DNA of 64,000 bases from Acidocella aminolytica 101 = DSM 11237 (lineage in GTDB: Bacteria > Pseudomonadota > Alphaproteobacteria > Acetobacterales > Acetobacteraceae), in the NCBI RefSeq assembly GCF_900129125.1, contig NZ_FQVJ01000011.1, positions 42,681 to 106,680 of the forward strand, in the 5' to 3' direction. Position 1 is the first letter of the stretch. The number at the start of each line of letters is the position of its first letter. A program made the translations under genes and the position numbers. Shown here in pieces: positions 45,457 to 53,857 of the stretch. The notes under the pieces were generated by a model that was not told the origin of the DNA, ran no database searches, and worked only from the letters and a program-made list of their open reading frames with translations.

Positions 45457-45888
45457 CTATGGTGTCGGGCCGCTGATGTGAAGGCGGGGAATTTCAATGG
45501 CCGGGCAGCGGTTCATGATAACGGTCAGACCGGCATTCTCGGCCTCGTGCGCGGCGTCCTCATTGATCACGCCAAGCTGCATCCAGATGGTTTTGGCCCC
45601 TAGTTGAATGGCTTCCCGTACCGGCGCTAGAACTTCCGTGGGACGGCGAAAAAGATCCAGCATGTCAAAAGGTGCGGCTTCAGCCAGCGTGGCCACAACG
45701 CGGCGGCCGTGAATTTCCGTACCAGCCAGTGTGGGATTGACTGGAATAACCTCATAGCCGTGATTCAATAAGAATTTCATGACGCCGTAAGACGGCCTGT
45801 CCGGTTTGGCGGATGCCCCAACCAGCGCGATTCGGCGATTGGTGGTGAGAATGGCCGTAAGGTCCTTATTGCTGGTCTGGTCTGTCAT
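45457..45888 (-). CDS. CoA-binding protein (YccU-like)
   Basis: A 143-residue single CoA-binding Rossmann domain: RIALVGASAKPDRPSYGVMK, VIPVNPTLAGTEIHGR and LFRRPTEVLAPVREAIQLGA, ending MNRCPAIEIPRL, all typical of the family. ATG 45888 is preferred to 45906. Function beyond nucleotide binding is unknown. Confidence 0.88.
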   Translation of the reverse strand: MTDQTSNKDLTAILTTNRRIALVGASAKPDRPSYGVMKFLLNHGYEVIPVNPTLAGTEIHGRRVVATLAEAAPFDMLDLFRRPTEVLAPVREAIQLGAKTIWMQLGVINEDAAHEAENAGLTVIMNRCPAIEIPRLHISGPTP

Positions 45889-45929
45889 GTCTCTTTTCCA
45901 TTCCACGGCCTTTGGTTAAGCCTAAAAGC

Positions 45930-47585
45930 ATGATCAAAGGTCTTTCCGCCTGTCTGCTGCTCAGCCTGCTCACCGTCATTTTATGGTGGGTGCCAAATCA
46001 GCCTCAGGCTGGCGATGTGGGCATGCCATCCGGCAAATTCAATTCATTGTCTTACGCGCCCTATCAGGCCTGGCAGTCACCAATGGACAAAAAATTCCCA
46101 ACTCCGGAGGAGATATCCAAGGATCTCGCGCTGGTTAAGGGGCAGGCCAATGGCATTCGCACCTATTCCGCGATAGAGGGAACGCTGCCTGAAACATTGA
46201 CGCGGATTAAGGCGGGGACGGATGTCGCTGGCTTGGCCAAGAAGGCGGGGCTTAAGGTTTGGCTGGGGATCTGGCTGAGTTCCAGCCCGGCGGATAACGC
46301 AAAGGAGATGGCGGCAGGTATTGCCGAGGCCAACGCCTACCCCAGTACCGTGACGCGCGTTGTGGTGGGTAATGAGGTGCTGCTGCGGCGCGATCTTTCC
46401 GTGGATGATCTGATCAAAGACATCAATTATGTGCGCGTCAGGGTGAAGCAGCCGGTCGCATATGCCGATGTCACGGATTTTTGGGCGCAATTTCCGCAGG
46501 TGGCACCGAATGTGGATATCGTGATGCTTCATTTTCTGCCCTACTGGGAGAATAAGCCGCTTTCAGTGAACGGGGCGCTGGCGGAGATTGGCGCCACGAT
46601 TGAAAAATTCAAAAAGCTGTTTCCAGGCAAGCAGATTTCCATTGGCGAGACGGGGTGGCCCTCACGCGGACGCTGGCGTGGCCCTGCCGCCCCGTCGCGA
46701 GTGAATGAGGCTGTATTTCTGCGGCGCTTCGTGGCCCTCGCGGATAAGGAGGGAGTGGATTACAATCTCATTGAAGCCTTCGACCAAAATTGGAAGGCGC
46801 AGGATGAAGGCGTGGCCGGGGGGAATTGGGGCATCTGGAATGCAAGCCGGGTGCAGAAATTTCCTTTGAATGGACCGGTCGTGGAGCACCCCTCATGGCC
46901 CTGGTATGCGGGATTGGCGATTTTAAGCGGCTGGTTGTTGTTTGGCGTGGCCGGGTTCCGTAAGGCGCGGCTGGCTGTACCGGCCTTTTTGTTGGCGAAT
47001 GGGTTTGCCGTGGCATGTATCGGCACGCTGCCGCTGCTTTATTTTAGCCCGTCTCATTTGGGGATGCTGGTGTCCTCAACCACCTTTAATCTGCCGTTCA
47101 ATAGCTGGATGCTGCTAGATGCGCTGGTGAATTTGCCATTGCAAGCCTTGCTGGCATTCATCGCTATCCGGCGGGCGGGGGCCTTGCAGGGGGGACAGAA
47201 GCTGACCGCCACGTGCGGCGGGGCGGAGATGTTCGCGGAGCTGCGCCGGCTGCGTTTCAGCTTCGATTACGGTACGCTCTGGTTCCTGTTTCTGGTCTCG
47301 GCGGTGGTGTTCGAGGCGTTGCTGGTTTTTGATGGGCGTTACCGGGATGCGCCAATGGCGGTGTTCATTGTGCCGGTAATCGCTTCGGCCTTGCGGATAT
47401 GGACCCGTGACTGGCCTGCTTTGAACTGGGAGGAGATAGCCGCCGCCCTGGCCCTGGTGGTGTTGGCGCTGGCGGATATAGTTGTTGAAGGGCCGCAAAA
47501 TCTGGAGTTCCTTTTCTGGAACGTCGCGGCTTTGCTGCTGGCGGCGCCGGTCTGGCTGAGGCTCGCGCGGCGTTATAAATCGTAA
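45930..47585 (+). CDS. GH17-like beta-1,3-glucan enzyme fused to a membrane domain
   Basis: A 551-residue protein. After an N-terminal membrane anchor (about 5-22) comes a periplasmic GH17 TIM barrel with acid/base E149 (RVVVGNEVLL) and nucleophile E240 (ISIGETGWPS). From about residue 325 onward six or more membrane helices follow. The layout recalls the NdvC-type proteins that remodel cyclic beta-glucans in rhizobia and pseudomonads. ATG 45930 replaces the upstream alternative start at 45912. No glucan synthase gene is adjacent. Confidence 0.87.
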   Translation: MIKGLSACLLLSLLTVILWWVPNQPQAGDVGMPSGKFNSLSYAPYQAWQSPMDKKFPTPEEISKDLALVKGQANGIRTYSAIEGTLPETLTRIKAGTDVAGLAKKAGLKVWLGIWLSSSPADNAKEMAAGIAEANAYPSTVTRVVVGNEVLLRRDLSVDDLIKDINYVRVRVKQPVAYADVTDFWAQFPQVAPNVDIVMLHFLPYWENKPLSVNGALAEIGATIEKFKKLFPGKQISIGETGWPSRGRWRGPAAPSRVNEAVFLRRFVALADKEGVDYNLIEAFDQNWKAQDEGVAGGNWGIWNASRVQKFPLNGPVVEHPSWPWYAGLAILSGWLLFGVAGFRKARLAVPAFLLANGFAVACIGTLPLLYFSPSHLGMLVSSTTFNLPFNSWMLLDALVNLPLQALLAFIAIRRAGALQGGQKLTATCGGAEMFAELRRLRFSFDYGTLWFLFLVSAVVFEALLVFDGRYRDAPMAVFIVPVIASALRIWTRDWPALNWEEIAAALALVVLALADIVVEGPQNLEFLFWNVAALLLAAPVWLRLARRYKS

Positions 47586-47983
47586 GGCGGTGATTTGCTG
47601 TAAGTGGGCAGGGCAGCATCCAGCCCTTGCCAGGACACGCGTTCGCATACCCAGCCTTGCGTTGTCGGACGGATGTGCTCCGGGTCATCCAGCGAGCCTA
47701 GCGTGACCCCGATTGAACGGCCTTCTTGGTCTGTCATGTAAAGCGGTGTGCCGCAATCAGGGCAGAACCAGCGCGTTGCGGCCGCAGATGAGGCAAAGGG
47801 CTTTGCCGTCCCTTTGATGAGGGCAAAGCGCTCGGGTGGGACCTGAACCCAGGGCAGGGTGCCAGCGCCGCTGGCTTTGCGGCATTCGCGGCAGAAGCAG
47901 ATATCCGCTACATCATCCGGCTCATGCTCCAACTGGTAGGTGATGGCGCCGCATAGGCAGCCGCCGGTGAGAAGGTTTGACAT
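47573..47983 (-). CDS. GFA-family (glutathione-dependent formaldehyde-activating) protein
   Basis: A 136-residue Zn-binding protein with GGCLCGAITYQ, CFCRECRKASG and WFCPDCGTPLY, the seven-cysteine GFA pattern. The name is historical; most members have unknown function. Its 3' end overlaps the convergent GH17 gene by 13 nt, and it starts 2 nt after the XRE-cupin regulator stop. Confidence 0.88.
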   Translation of the reverse strand: MSNLLTGGCLCGAITYQLEHEPDDVADICFCRECRKASGAGTLPWVQVPPERFALIKGTAKPFASSAAATRWFCPDCGTPLYMTDQEGRSIGVTLGSLDDPEHIRPTTQGWVCERVSWQGLDAALPTYSKSPPYDL

Positions 47984-47985
47984 GG

Positions 47986-48564
47986 TTAGAAGGTGGGGGG
48001 GGAGTTGGCACTGATGAGCACGCACGGCTCATCTCCCAGATTGCGGAAGCGATGCGGAATGTCTGATTTAAAGTAATAGGCATCGCCGGGATTGAGGGTT
48101 TTTTCCTGCACACCCACCGTGACCGTGATGCTGCCGGATACCACGATGCCGCATTCCTCACCTTCATGGCGCAGCATGGTGTCGCCCGTATCGGCACCAG
48201 GTTGATAAACCTCCTGCAACATGCCCAGGGCTCGGCCTTTGGTCTTGCGCCCTACCAAACGCCAAGAAATCTCCGGCTGGTGGGTGATTTTGGGCAGTTC
48301 GTCCGCCGTGAAAAACACGTCGTCCGAAGGGGAGAAGTTTAGCGTGAAAAAATCCGCCAGGGATAAGGGAATACCGTCGAGGATTTTTTTAAGGGAGGAA
48401 ATAGAGGGGCTGACCCGGTTTTGTTCAATGAGCGAAATAGCCCCGTTGGTTACCCCAGCGCGGCGTGCCAACTCGCGCTGGGTCAGCCCGAAAATCTGCC
48501 GGACCAGCTTCAGCCTGGTGCCGATATCATCGGTCATCCCCGCGTCTTGCAATGCCAATGACAT
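47986..48564 (-). CDS. puuR: XRE-family regulator with cupin sensor (PuuR-like)
   Basis: A 192-residue repressor: helix-turn-helix at about 20-70 (LTQRELARRAGVTNGAISLI, with EQNRVSPS) and a C-terminal cupin barrel (about 120-190; EGEECGIVVSGSI...NPGDAYYFKSDIPHRF). This is the PuuR architecture, and puuA/puuB-like genes lie divergently next to it. The symbol rests on context and layout, not on a proven ligand. Confidence 0.85.
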   Translation of the reverse strand: MSLALQDAGMTDDIGTRLKLVRQIFGLTQRELARRAGVTNGAISLIEQNRVSPSISSLKKILDGIPLSLADFFTLNFSPSDDVFFTADELPKITHQPEISWRLVGRKTKGRALGMLQEVYQPGADTGDTMLRHEGEECGIVVSGSITVTVGVQEKTLNPGDAYYFKSDIPHRFRNLGDEPCVLISANSPPTF

Positions 48565-48654
48565 GTCAAGTTAAGCCTTTGCGTTTAGAATTTTCAACAA
48601 TTTAACCGTAGGTTTCATTCGTCTGCAAGAAAAATGGATGTTTTGAGTGAAAAC

Positions 48655-48664
48655 TTCGTACGAA
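48655..48664. promoter_or_regulatory. Palindrome in the puuR-puuA divergent region
   Basis: TTCGTACGAA is a perfect 10-bp palindrome, 90 nt upstream of the regulator start. It could be an operator for the XRE-cupin protein. The whole 704-nt region 48565-49268 also contains a tandem 10-mer (CTGAGCGAG[A/T], 48687-48706) and short ORFs; apart from the ORF at 48794 I see no gene in it. Confidence 0.4.
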
Positions 48665-48793
48665 TATTCTTGACGCCTCTTGTGAAGCTGAGCGAGACTG
48701 AGCGAGTAACAGTAAATCGAGGATTTGCGTGCGGTGGTTCATCGGGCCGGACAAGAATAATATTTTGAAGGTTGGAAAGGAGGGGCGTTTCTG

Positions 48794-49045
48794 ATGCCCT
48801 CAGCCTTTGTCGTCAACTCCACCCACAGCAAACCCGGCCAGAGCGGTGTTATTTCATCTGGACGGGACCTGCAGGCTATACTCTTTATTTGGGGCCATGC
48901 ACGGGTCAAAAAGGCGGAGCTGGTAGCCGGATTGCGGTTACAGAGGGGAGATGGCGTAAAGCATGGCCGCTCTAAAAAACGTTGTATCAGCGTTCAAAAA
49001 CTCAATTATAATTCTGGTGATAAATGCTTGGTTCCGTATCAGTAA
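48794..49045 (+). CDS. Small ORF with a strong ribosome binding site, function unknown
   Basis: An 83-residue basic product. AAAGGAGGGG at 48776-48785 is ideally spaced before ATG 48794, which is the main support. The sequence has no recognised domain and a Lys/Arg-rich second half. It lies in the long region upstream of the puuA-like gene and could also be a leader peptide or chance ORF. Confidence 0.35.
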   Translation: MPSAFVVNSTHSKPGQSGVISSGRDLQAILFIWGHARVKKAELVAGLRLQRGDGVKHGRSKKRCISVQKLNYNSGDKCLVPYQ

Positions 49046-49268
49046 GGGGCTGGCGGTTGTTGCTTTTTTTGATCTGAAAAAACAACAATTATGGTTATTA
49101 AGCGGGAGGCTTTGTGCAATCCAACCCTGCCCCGGATCAGGATATTTCATCTTTCTGGTGCGTTGGACAGGAAAAATATGAGTTTTTCAAACAGGTTTTG
49201 GCTAGTGTGCTGTAATAAATCTTGCGCGTGATGCTGTTTTTGGCGTCGCGCCTTTTCCCGAGGACAAC

Positions 49269-50618
49269 ATGAGTGAACAGATCAATTTAAAAGAATGGTT
49301 CGAAGAACATCGTATTACTGAGGTTGAATGCCTCGTTCCTGATATCAGCGGCATTCCGCGTGGCAAGATCATGCCTGCTGAGAAATTCATTAAAGGCGGC
49401 GCGCCGCGCTTGCCGGAAGCCATTTTTGTTCAGTCTGTGACGGGTGAATATCCTGACGATCCGACGGACAAGCTGACAGATCCCGCGATCATCGACATTA
49501 AGCTTATCCCGGATGTTTCCACTGTCCGCCTTGTGCCCTGGGCGCATGAGCCGACCGCGCAGATTATCCATGATTGCCAATACGCGAACGGCACGCCGGT
49601 GCCGATCGCGCCTCGGCAAGTGCTGCAACGCGTGCTCAAGCTCTATGAGGATAAGGGCTGGAAGCCGGTTTTGGCGCCCGAACTGGAATTCTACCTCGTG
49701 GGCCGCAACACCGACCCTGACTACCCGTTGGTGCCGCCCGTGGGGCGTTCCGGTCGGCAGGAAAGCGGGCGGCAGAGCTATTCTATCGACGCGGTTAATG
49801 AATTCGATCCGCTGTTCGAGGATATGTATGATTTCTGCGATATGCAGGAGATGGATCTCGATACGCTGATCCATGAGGAAGGCGCGGCGCAGGTGGAAAT
49901 TAACTTCCTGCACGGCAATCCGCTGGCTTTGGCAGACCAGGTGTTCATGTTCAAGCGCACGGTGCGCGAAGTGGCGCTGCGCCACAACATCTATGCTACT
50001 TTCATGGCCAAGCCGATGAGTGGTGAGCCGGGCAGTGCCATGCATGTGCATCAGAGTATCGTGAACCCTAAAACTGGTGAAAACCTGTTTGCCGGACCCG
50101 ATGGCAAGGCCAGCCCGCTCTTCAAGAGCTATCTGGCGGGCTTGCAGAAATACATTCCCTCGGTAATGCCGATTTTCGCGCCGAATGTGAATTCCTATCG
50201 CAGGCTCACACGTTTCTCCAACGCGCCGATTAACCTACAATGGGGGTATGACAACCGGACCTGCGGCTTGCGTGTGCCCTTTGGCGACCCGGCTGCAATG
50301 CGCGTGGAAAACCGTGTGCCGGGGGCGGATGCCAACCCGTATCTCGCCTTCGCGGCGACGCTGGCTTGCGGCTATCTGGGCATGGTGCAAAACCTTGAGG
50401 CCCCGCCGGAGCAAATTGGCTCCGCCTATACTGGCGACTACACGCTGCCGCGCGAACTTTCCCATGCTCTCGAATTGATGGACGAGTCAGCGGAGATCCG
50501 TGAGATTCTTGGCGACAGGATGGTTGATGTTCTGGTTGCGGTGAAGCGGCTGGAATACGAAACCTATCTGCGGGTGATCTCCTCTTGGGAGCGAGAGCAT
50601 CTGCTTCTGAACGTCTGA
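49269..50618 (+). CDS. puuA: Glutamine-synthetase family enzyme, gamma-glutamylputrescine synthetase-like
   Basis: A 449-residue GS-fold protein. N-terminal beta-grasp region, then ELEFYL, EEGAAQVEINFLHGNPL, the ATP/substrate part GSAMHVHQSI, and NSYRRLTRFSNAPINLQWGY, all match the GlnA3/PuuA subgroup; the adenylylation tyrosine block of true GlnA is not seen. Next to puuB and a PuuR-like regulator, it likely glutamylates putrescine or a similar amine. Confidence 0.87.
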   Translation: MSEQINLKEWFEEHRITEVECLVPDISGIPRGKIMPAEKFIKGGAPRLPEAIFVQSVTGEYPDDPTDKLTDPAIIDIKLIPDVSTVRLVPWAHEPTAQIIHDCQYANGTPVPIAPRQVLQRVLKLYEDKGWKPVLAPELEFYLVGRNTDPDYPLVPPVGRSGRQESGRQSYSIDAVNEFDPLFEDMYDFCDMQEMDLDTLIHEEGAAQVEINFLHGNPLALADQVFMFKRTVREVALRHNIYATFMAKPMSGEPGSAMHVHQSIVNPKTGENLFAGPDGKASPLFKSYLAGLQKYIPSVMPIFAPNVNSYRRLTRFSNAPINLQWGYDNRTCGLRVPFGDPAAMRVENRVPGADANPYLAFAATLACGYLGMVQNLEAPPEQIGSAYTGDYTLPRELSHALELMDESAEIREILGDRMVDVLVAVKRLEYETYLRVISSWEREHLLLNV

Positions 50619-50629
50619 GCCTCGGGCTG

Positions 50630-50732
50630 GGCCGGCACTAGCACGCCGGCCTGAATAAACAACGTTTCTGGTGCAGCTTTCTCTGAAAAGCTGCATATTT
50701 TCGGCTGTTTCAGAAACAAGCCACGCCAGAAA
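50630..50732 (+). other. Structured intergenic region between puuA and puuB
   Basis: Three stems are visible: GGCCGGC/GCCGGCC (50630-50636/50645-50651), GCAGCTTT/AAAGCTGC (50673-50680/50687-50694) and GGCTGTTT/AAACAAGCC (50703-50722, one bulge). An outer TTTCTGG (50665-50671) pairs with CCAGAAA (50726-50732), closing the last two into a multiloop. The structure ends 23 nt before the puuB ATG. No T-run follows any stem. Confidence 0.55.
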
Positions 50733-50755
50733 CATTCTGAAAATATAGGTTCCTC

Positions 50756-52012
50756 ATGGAGAACAATTACTATCAGGCGACGCGCCGCGTGGATTTTTCC
50801 GCGCCTGCGCTCGATCAGGATATTGAAACCGATATTGCCATCGTCGGCGGTGGTATTTCCGGTGTGTCGGCGGCGCTTCATCTGGCGGAGCGTGGCTACA
50901 AGCCGGTACTGCTGGAAGCGCAAAGCATTGGCTGGGGCGCATCCGGGCGCAATGGTGGGCAGGCCTTGGCGGGGTTTGGCGCATCCATGCACACCATCAC
51001 CAAACTTGTTGGTGCCACCGAGGCTAAAAAGCTTTGGGATATGTCAGTGGAAGCGGTGGATTTGTTGCATGAACGTATCCAGCAATACGCAATTCCGTGT
51101 GATCCGCAGCTTGGTTATCTGCACGCCGCGTTGAAGCCGCGCCAAGTACGGGAACTGCGCGAGGAACAGGAAGAACTTGCCAAACTGGGCGCGCCCGTGG
51201 GGCGGCTACTGGAAGGTGGCGCGTTGCGTTCGCGCCTCAATAGCCCGCGCTATATCGCCGCTCTTGAAGATAAGCTGGCGGGGCATATTCATCCGCTGAA
51301 TTATAATCTGGGCTTGGCTCTGGCGGCGCGGCAGGCGGGAGCGTGGTTGTTTGAACATTCTCCCGTTTCGAGAGTGGAGCATGGCAAGACGGTCACGCTG
51401 CATGTAGGGGCGCATAAAGTCCGCGCGAAATATCTCATCATCGCGGGCGGGGCGTATCTGAACGGACTGGAACAGAAGATCGACGGCTATATCATGCCCG
51501 TTGGCACTTACATCATGGCCACCGAGCCGCGGGCGGATGTACGTGACTTGATCCCGCATAATGAAGCCGTGGCGGATGTGAATTTCGTTCTGGATTATTT
51601 CCGGCGTTCGGCGGATGACCGTATGCTGTTTGGCGGACGCGTGTCTTACTCCAAGTTGCCGCCGCCGAATTTAGGCGCGGCCATGTTGCGCCGGGCGGTT
51701 GCGGTGTTCCCGCAACTCAAAGACGCCAAGGTGGAATTCGCCTGGGGCGGTTTTGTTGATATTACCCGCAACCGGGCGCCGCATTTTGGCAGGCTTGCGG
51801 ACAATATTTTGTTCCTGCAAGGGTTTTCCGGGCATGGGCTGTCGCTTACCGGGTTGGCTGGCAAACTGGCAGCGGAGGCTGTGGCCGGGCAGTCGGAACG
51901 GTTCGACGTGTTCGCGGGGATTCCTCATGCGCGTTTTCCGGGTGGGCAACTCTTCCGCACCCCGGCTTTGGTGCTGGCGACGACATGGTTCCGTCTACGA
52001 GACATGTTGTAG
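50756..52012 (+). CDS. puuB: Gamma-glutamylputrescine oxidase-like FAD enzyme
   Basis: A 418-residue DAO-family flavoprotein. The dinucleotide fold DIAIVGGGISGVSAALHLAE and GWGASGRNGGQAL near the N-terminus, and LQGFSGHGLSLTGLAGKL near the C-terminus, match PuuB/OrdL oxidases. With puuA it would oxidise gamma-glutamylputrescine. The later puu genes (puuC, puuD) are not in the window. Confidence 0.87.
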   Translation: MENNYYQATRRVDFSAPALDQDIETDIAIVGGGISGVSAALHLAERGYKPVLLEAQSIGWGASGRNGGQALAGFGASMHTITKLVGATEAKKLWDMSVEAVDLLHERIQQYAIPCDPQLGYLHAALKPRQVRELREEQEELAKLGAPVGRLLEGGALRSRLNSPRYIAALEDKLAGHIHPLNYNLGLALAARQAGAWLFEHSPVSRVEHGKTVTLHVGAHKVRAKYLIIAGGAYLNGLEQKIDGYIMPVGTYIMATEPRADVRDLIPHNEAVADVNFVLDYFRRSADDRMLFGGRVSYSKLPPPNLGAAMLRRAVAVFPQLKDAKVEFAWGGFVDITRNRAPHFGRLADNILFLQGFSGHGLSLTGLAGKLAAEAVAGQSERFDVFAGIPHARFPGGQLFRTPALVLATTWFRLRDML

Positions 52013-52075
52013 TTTGCCTTTTGTCGGTGCCGGTGCAGAATGGCCGGTAAGAGCGTTAGGTAAAGGCAGAGTCTC

Positions 52076-52945
52076 ATGTCGGTTCGCAAATTCCTGCTTC
52101 CTGTCAGCAGCACGGCGTCTGCCGAGGCAGCGCTCCAGGCCGGGCTTTTGTTGGCCCGGATGTGGAACGCGCATCTGGAGGTGCTGTATGTCCAGTCCGA
52201 CACACGAGAGATCGCGCCGTTCGCGGGGGAAGGGCTTTCCAGCGCGCTGATCGAGGACATGATGACCGCGACGGAGCGCGAAGGCGGTGCGCGGGCGCAG
52301 AGCCTGCAGGAACTTTTCCGCGCTGCGACAGACCACGCCGCCGTGCCGGTGGGGGCCGCGCATCGCGGGGCTGATGAGCCTAGCGCCAGCTTCACCACGC
52401 TCACCGGGCGGGAGGAGATGCTGGTGGCGCACAAAGCCCGGCTGGCGGATTTGACCATCGTGCCACATCCACTGGCGGGGGAGGACGTGGCGGCGGCGGA
52501 AGCCCTGCATGCGGTGCTGTTTGATTCCGGGCGGCCAGTGCTGCTGGCCCCGGTTGCGCCGCCGCTACATATTGGTAAGCGTATAGCCATTGCCTGGAAC
52601 GGTACGGCCAACGCGGCTTCAGCGCTGGCTTCCGCCATGGCGTTTATCCGTCAGGGGGATTCGGTGTGCGTCCTGTCATCCGAGGAATATTGCCGTCCTG
52701 GCCCCAGCCCGGAGGATGTGCGCGAATATATCTCCCATCATGGGGTGGAGGCGGATATTGCGCGCTTCCGTTCCGTTGACCGCAATATCGGTGCCGGGCT
52801 GTTGGCGGCGGCGGGTGCATTCGGGGCGGATTTAATGGTGATGGGGGCATACTCTACTGCCTCACGTCTGCGGCAGCTTATTCTGGGCGGCATCACGCGC
52901 CATGTGCTGGAGAATGCGGAGATTTGCGTTCTGATGAACCGCTGA
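52076..52945 (+). CDS. Universal stress protein, tandem Usp type
   Basis: A 289-residue protein with two Usp-like halves. The second half carries a nucleotide-binding pattern DLMVMGAYSTASRLRQLILG (G-x2-G-like near GGITRHVLE). The N-terminal half (about 1-150) is degenerate. ATG 52076 follows 63 nt after puuB. A role in stress tolerance is assumed from the family. Confidence 0.83.
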   Translation: MSVRKFLLPVSSTASAEAALQAGLLLARMWNAHLEVLYVQSDTREIAPFAGEGLSSALIEDMMTATEREGGARAQSLQELFRAATDHAAVPVGAAHRGADEPSASFTTLTGREEMLVAHKARLADLTIVPHPLAGEDVAAAEALHAVLFDSGRPVLLAPVAPPLHIGKRIAIAWNGTANAASALASAMAFIRQGDSVCVLSSEEYCRPGPSPEDVREYISHHGVEADIARFRSVDRNIGAGLLAAAGAFGADLMVMGAYSTASRLRQLILGGITRHVLENAEICVLMNR

Positions 52946-52986
52946 ACTCTTTATTCCGGCACCAGGGGCACCATCTGCGGTGAATT

Positions 52987-53682
52987 ATGATTGATACCGT
53001 CCCCTCTTCAGTCTTGGCCGTTTTCAAAATGAATGGCTGAATGCCCATTACCACTTCAGCTTCTCGCGCTATCATAACCCGGCGGGCATGGGCTTTGGCC
53101 GGATTCTCGTCTGGAATGACGACGAAATCGCTCCCAAAATGGGTTTTGGCGCCCACCCGCATGACAATATGGAGATCATTACCTACGTTCGGCAGGGGGG
53201 CAATTACCCACAAGGATTCCACCGGCAACCATGGTGTAACCGGGGTTGGAGATGTGCAGGTGATGCATGCTGGTAGCGGCATCGTGCATTCCGAGGTCAA
53301 TCCTGGGGATGAGCCGACGCGCCTGTTCCAGATCTGGATTTTGCCAGACCGGGAGAATGTGACGCCTGGCTGGGGATGCGTGAGTTTCCGCGCGAGACGG
53401 GGCAGGGGCTGCAGGTGTTGGCAAATGGGTGCAAGTCCGACCAGGACAGCGAGGCGCTGCCCTTATATGCGGATGCGGCGCTGCTCGTGGCCAAGCTCGG
53501 CGCTAGCGAGAGCGTGACTTACCCTCTGACTTCCTTACCTGGTGGTGTCGGCGGGCAACGCGTCTGTGAACGGCGTGCAGCTTGGCGAGCGTAATGGCGC
53601 GGCGATTCAGGCCGAAACTGAGCTGCGGATTACTACCTCAGAAGGTGCGGAAATTGTGCTGGTTGAAGCTGCAGCGGCGTAA
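52987..53682 (+). pseudogene. Pirin-family protein, frameshifted
   Basis: Joined frames give a Pirin cupin: MIDTVPSSVL, FQNEWLNAHYHFSF, GFGAHPHDNMEIITYV, HAGSGIVHSE, EFPRETGQGLQVLANG, then VNGVQLGERNGAAIQAETEL and EIVLVEAAAA. Lesions: a frame change near 53020, a one-G excess in GGGGGGC near 53196, a shift near 53365 (GWGCVSF where GWGMREF is expected), and another near 53540. The metal ligands HPHDN...H are partly preserved, but no single frame encodes a complete protein. Confidence 0.87.
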
Positions 53683-53746
53683 ACAGAGGAAGAAACGAAA
53701 CAATCTTGCCGCAGATTGAAACGCCTTTGCACTGGCGGTGAAGAAG

Positions 53747-53768
53747 TGTAACCTCTGGGGCTGTTACA
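53747..53768. promoter_or_regulatory. Inverted repeat TGTAAC-N10-GTTACA upstream of degP
   Basis: TGTAAC (53747-53752) and GTTACA (53763-53768) form a symmetric site about 90 nt before degP. It resembles response-regulator half-sites spaced one helical turn apart. The regulator is unknown. Confidence 0.5.
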
Positions 53769-53786
53769 ATTGAGATCGCCATATCC

Positions 53787-53806
53787 CTGTGTCATTTAAG
53801 TCACAG
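53787..53806. promoter_or_regulatory. Inverted repeat CTGTG-N10-CACAG upstream of degP
   Basis: CTGTG (53787-53791) and CACAG (53802-53806) lie 51 nt before degP, one turn after the TGTAAC repeat. The spacing (N10) is too wide for a CRP/FNR box. Confidence 0.35.
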
Positions 53807-53857
53807 CCGCCAAACGGCGAAGAAGTACGGTCCCAGTCAGACGCAGGAGTTAACATC

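Noticed and set aside
48687..48706. Tandem CTGAGCGAG repeats as a CRISPR-like or iteron array
   Set aside because: Only two copies with no spacers and no further repeats nearby.
49050..49066. Possible sigma54 promoter upstream of the puuA-like gene
   Set aside because: TGGC and TTGC elements are two bases too close together for the -24/-12 arrangement.
53787..53806. Possible CRP/FNR box before degP
   Set aside because: The TGTG and CACA half-sites are separated by 10 nt, too wide for these regulators; kept only as an unnamed inverted repeat.
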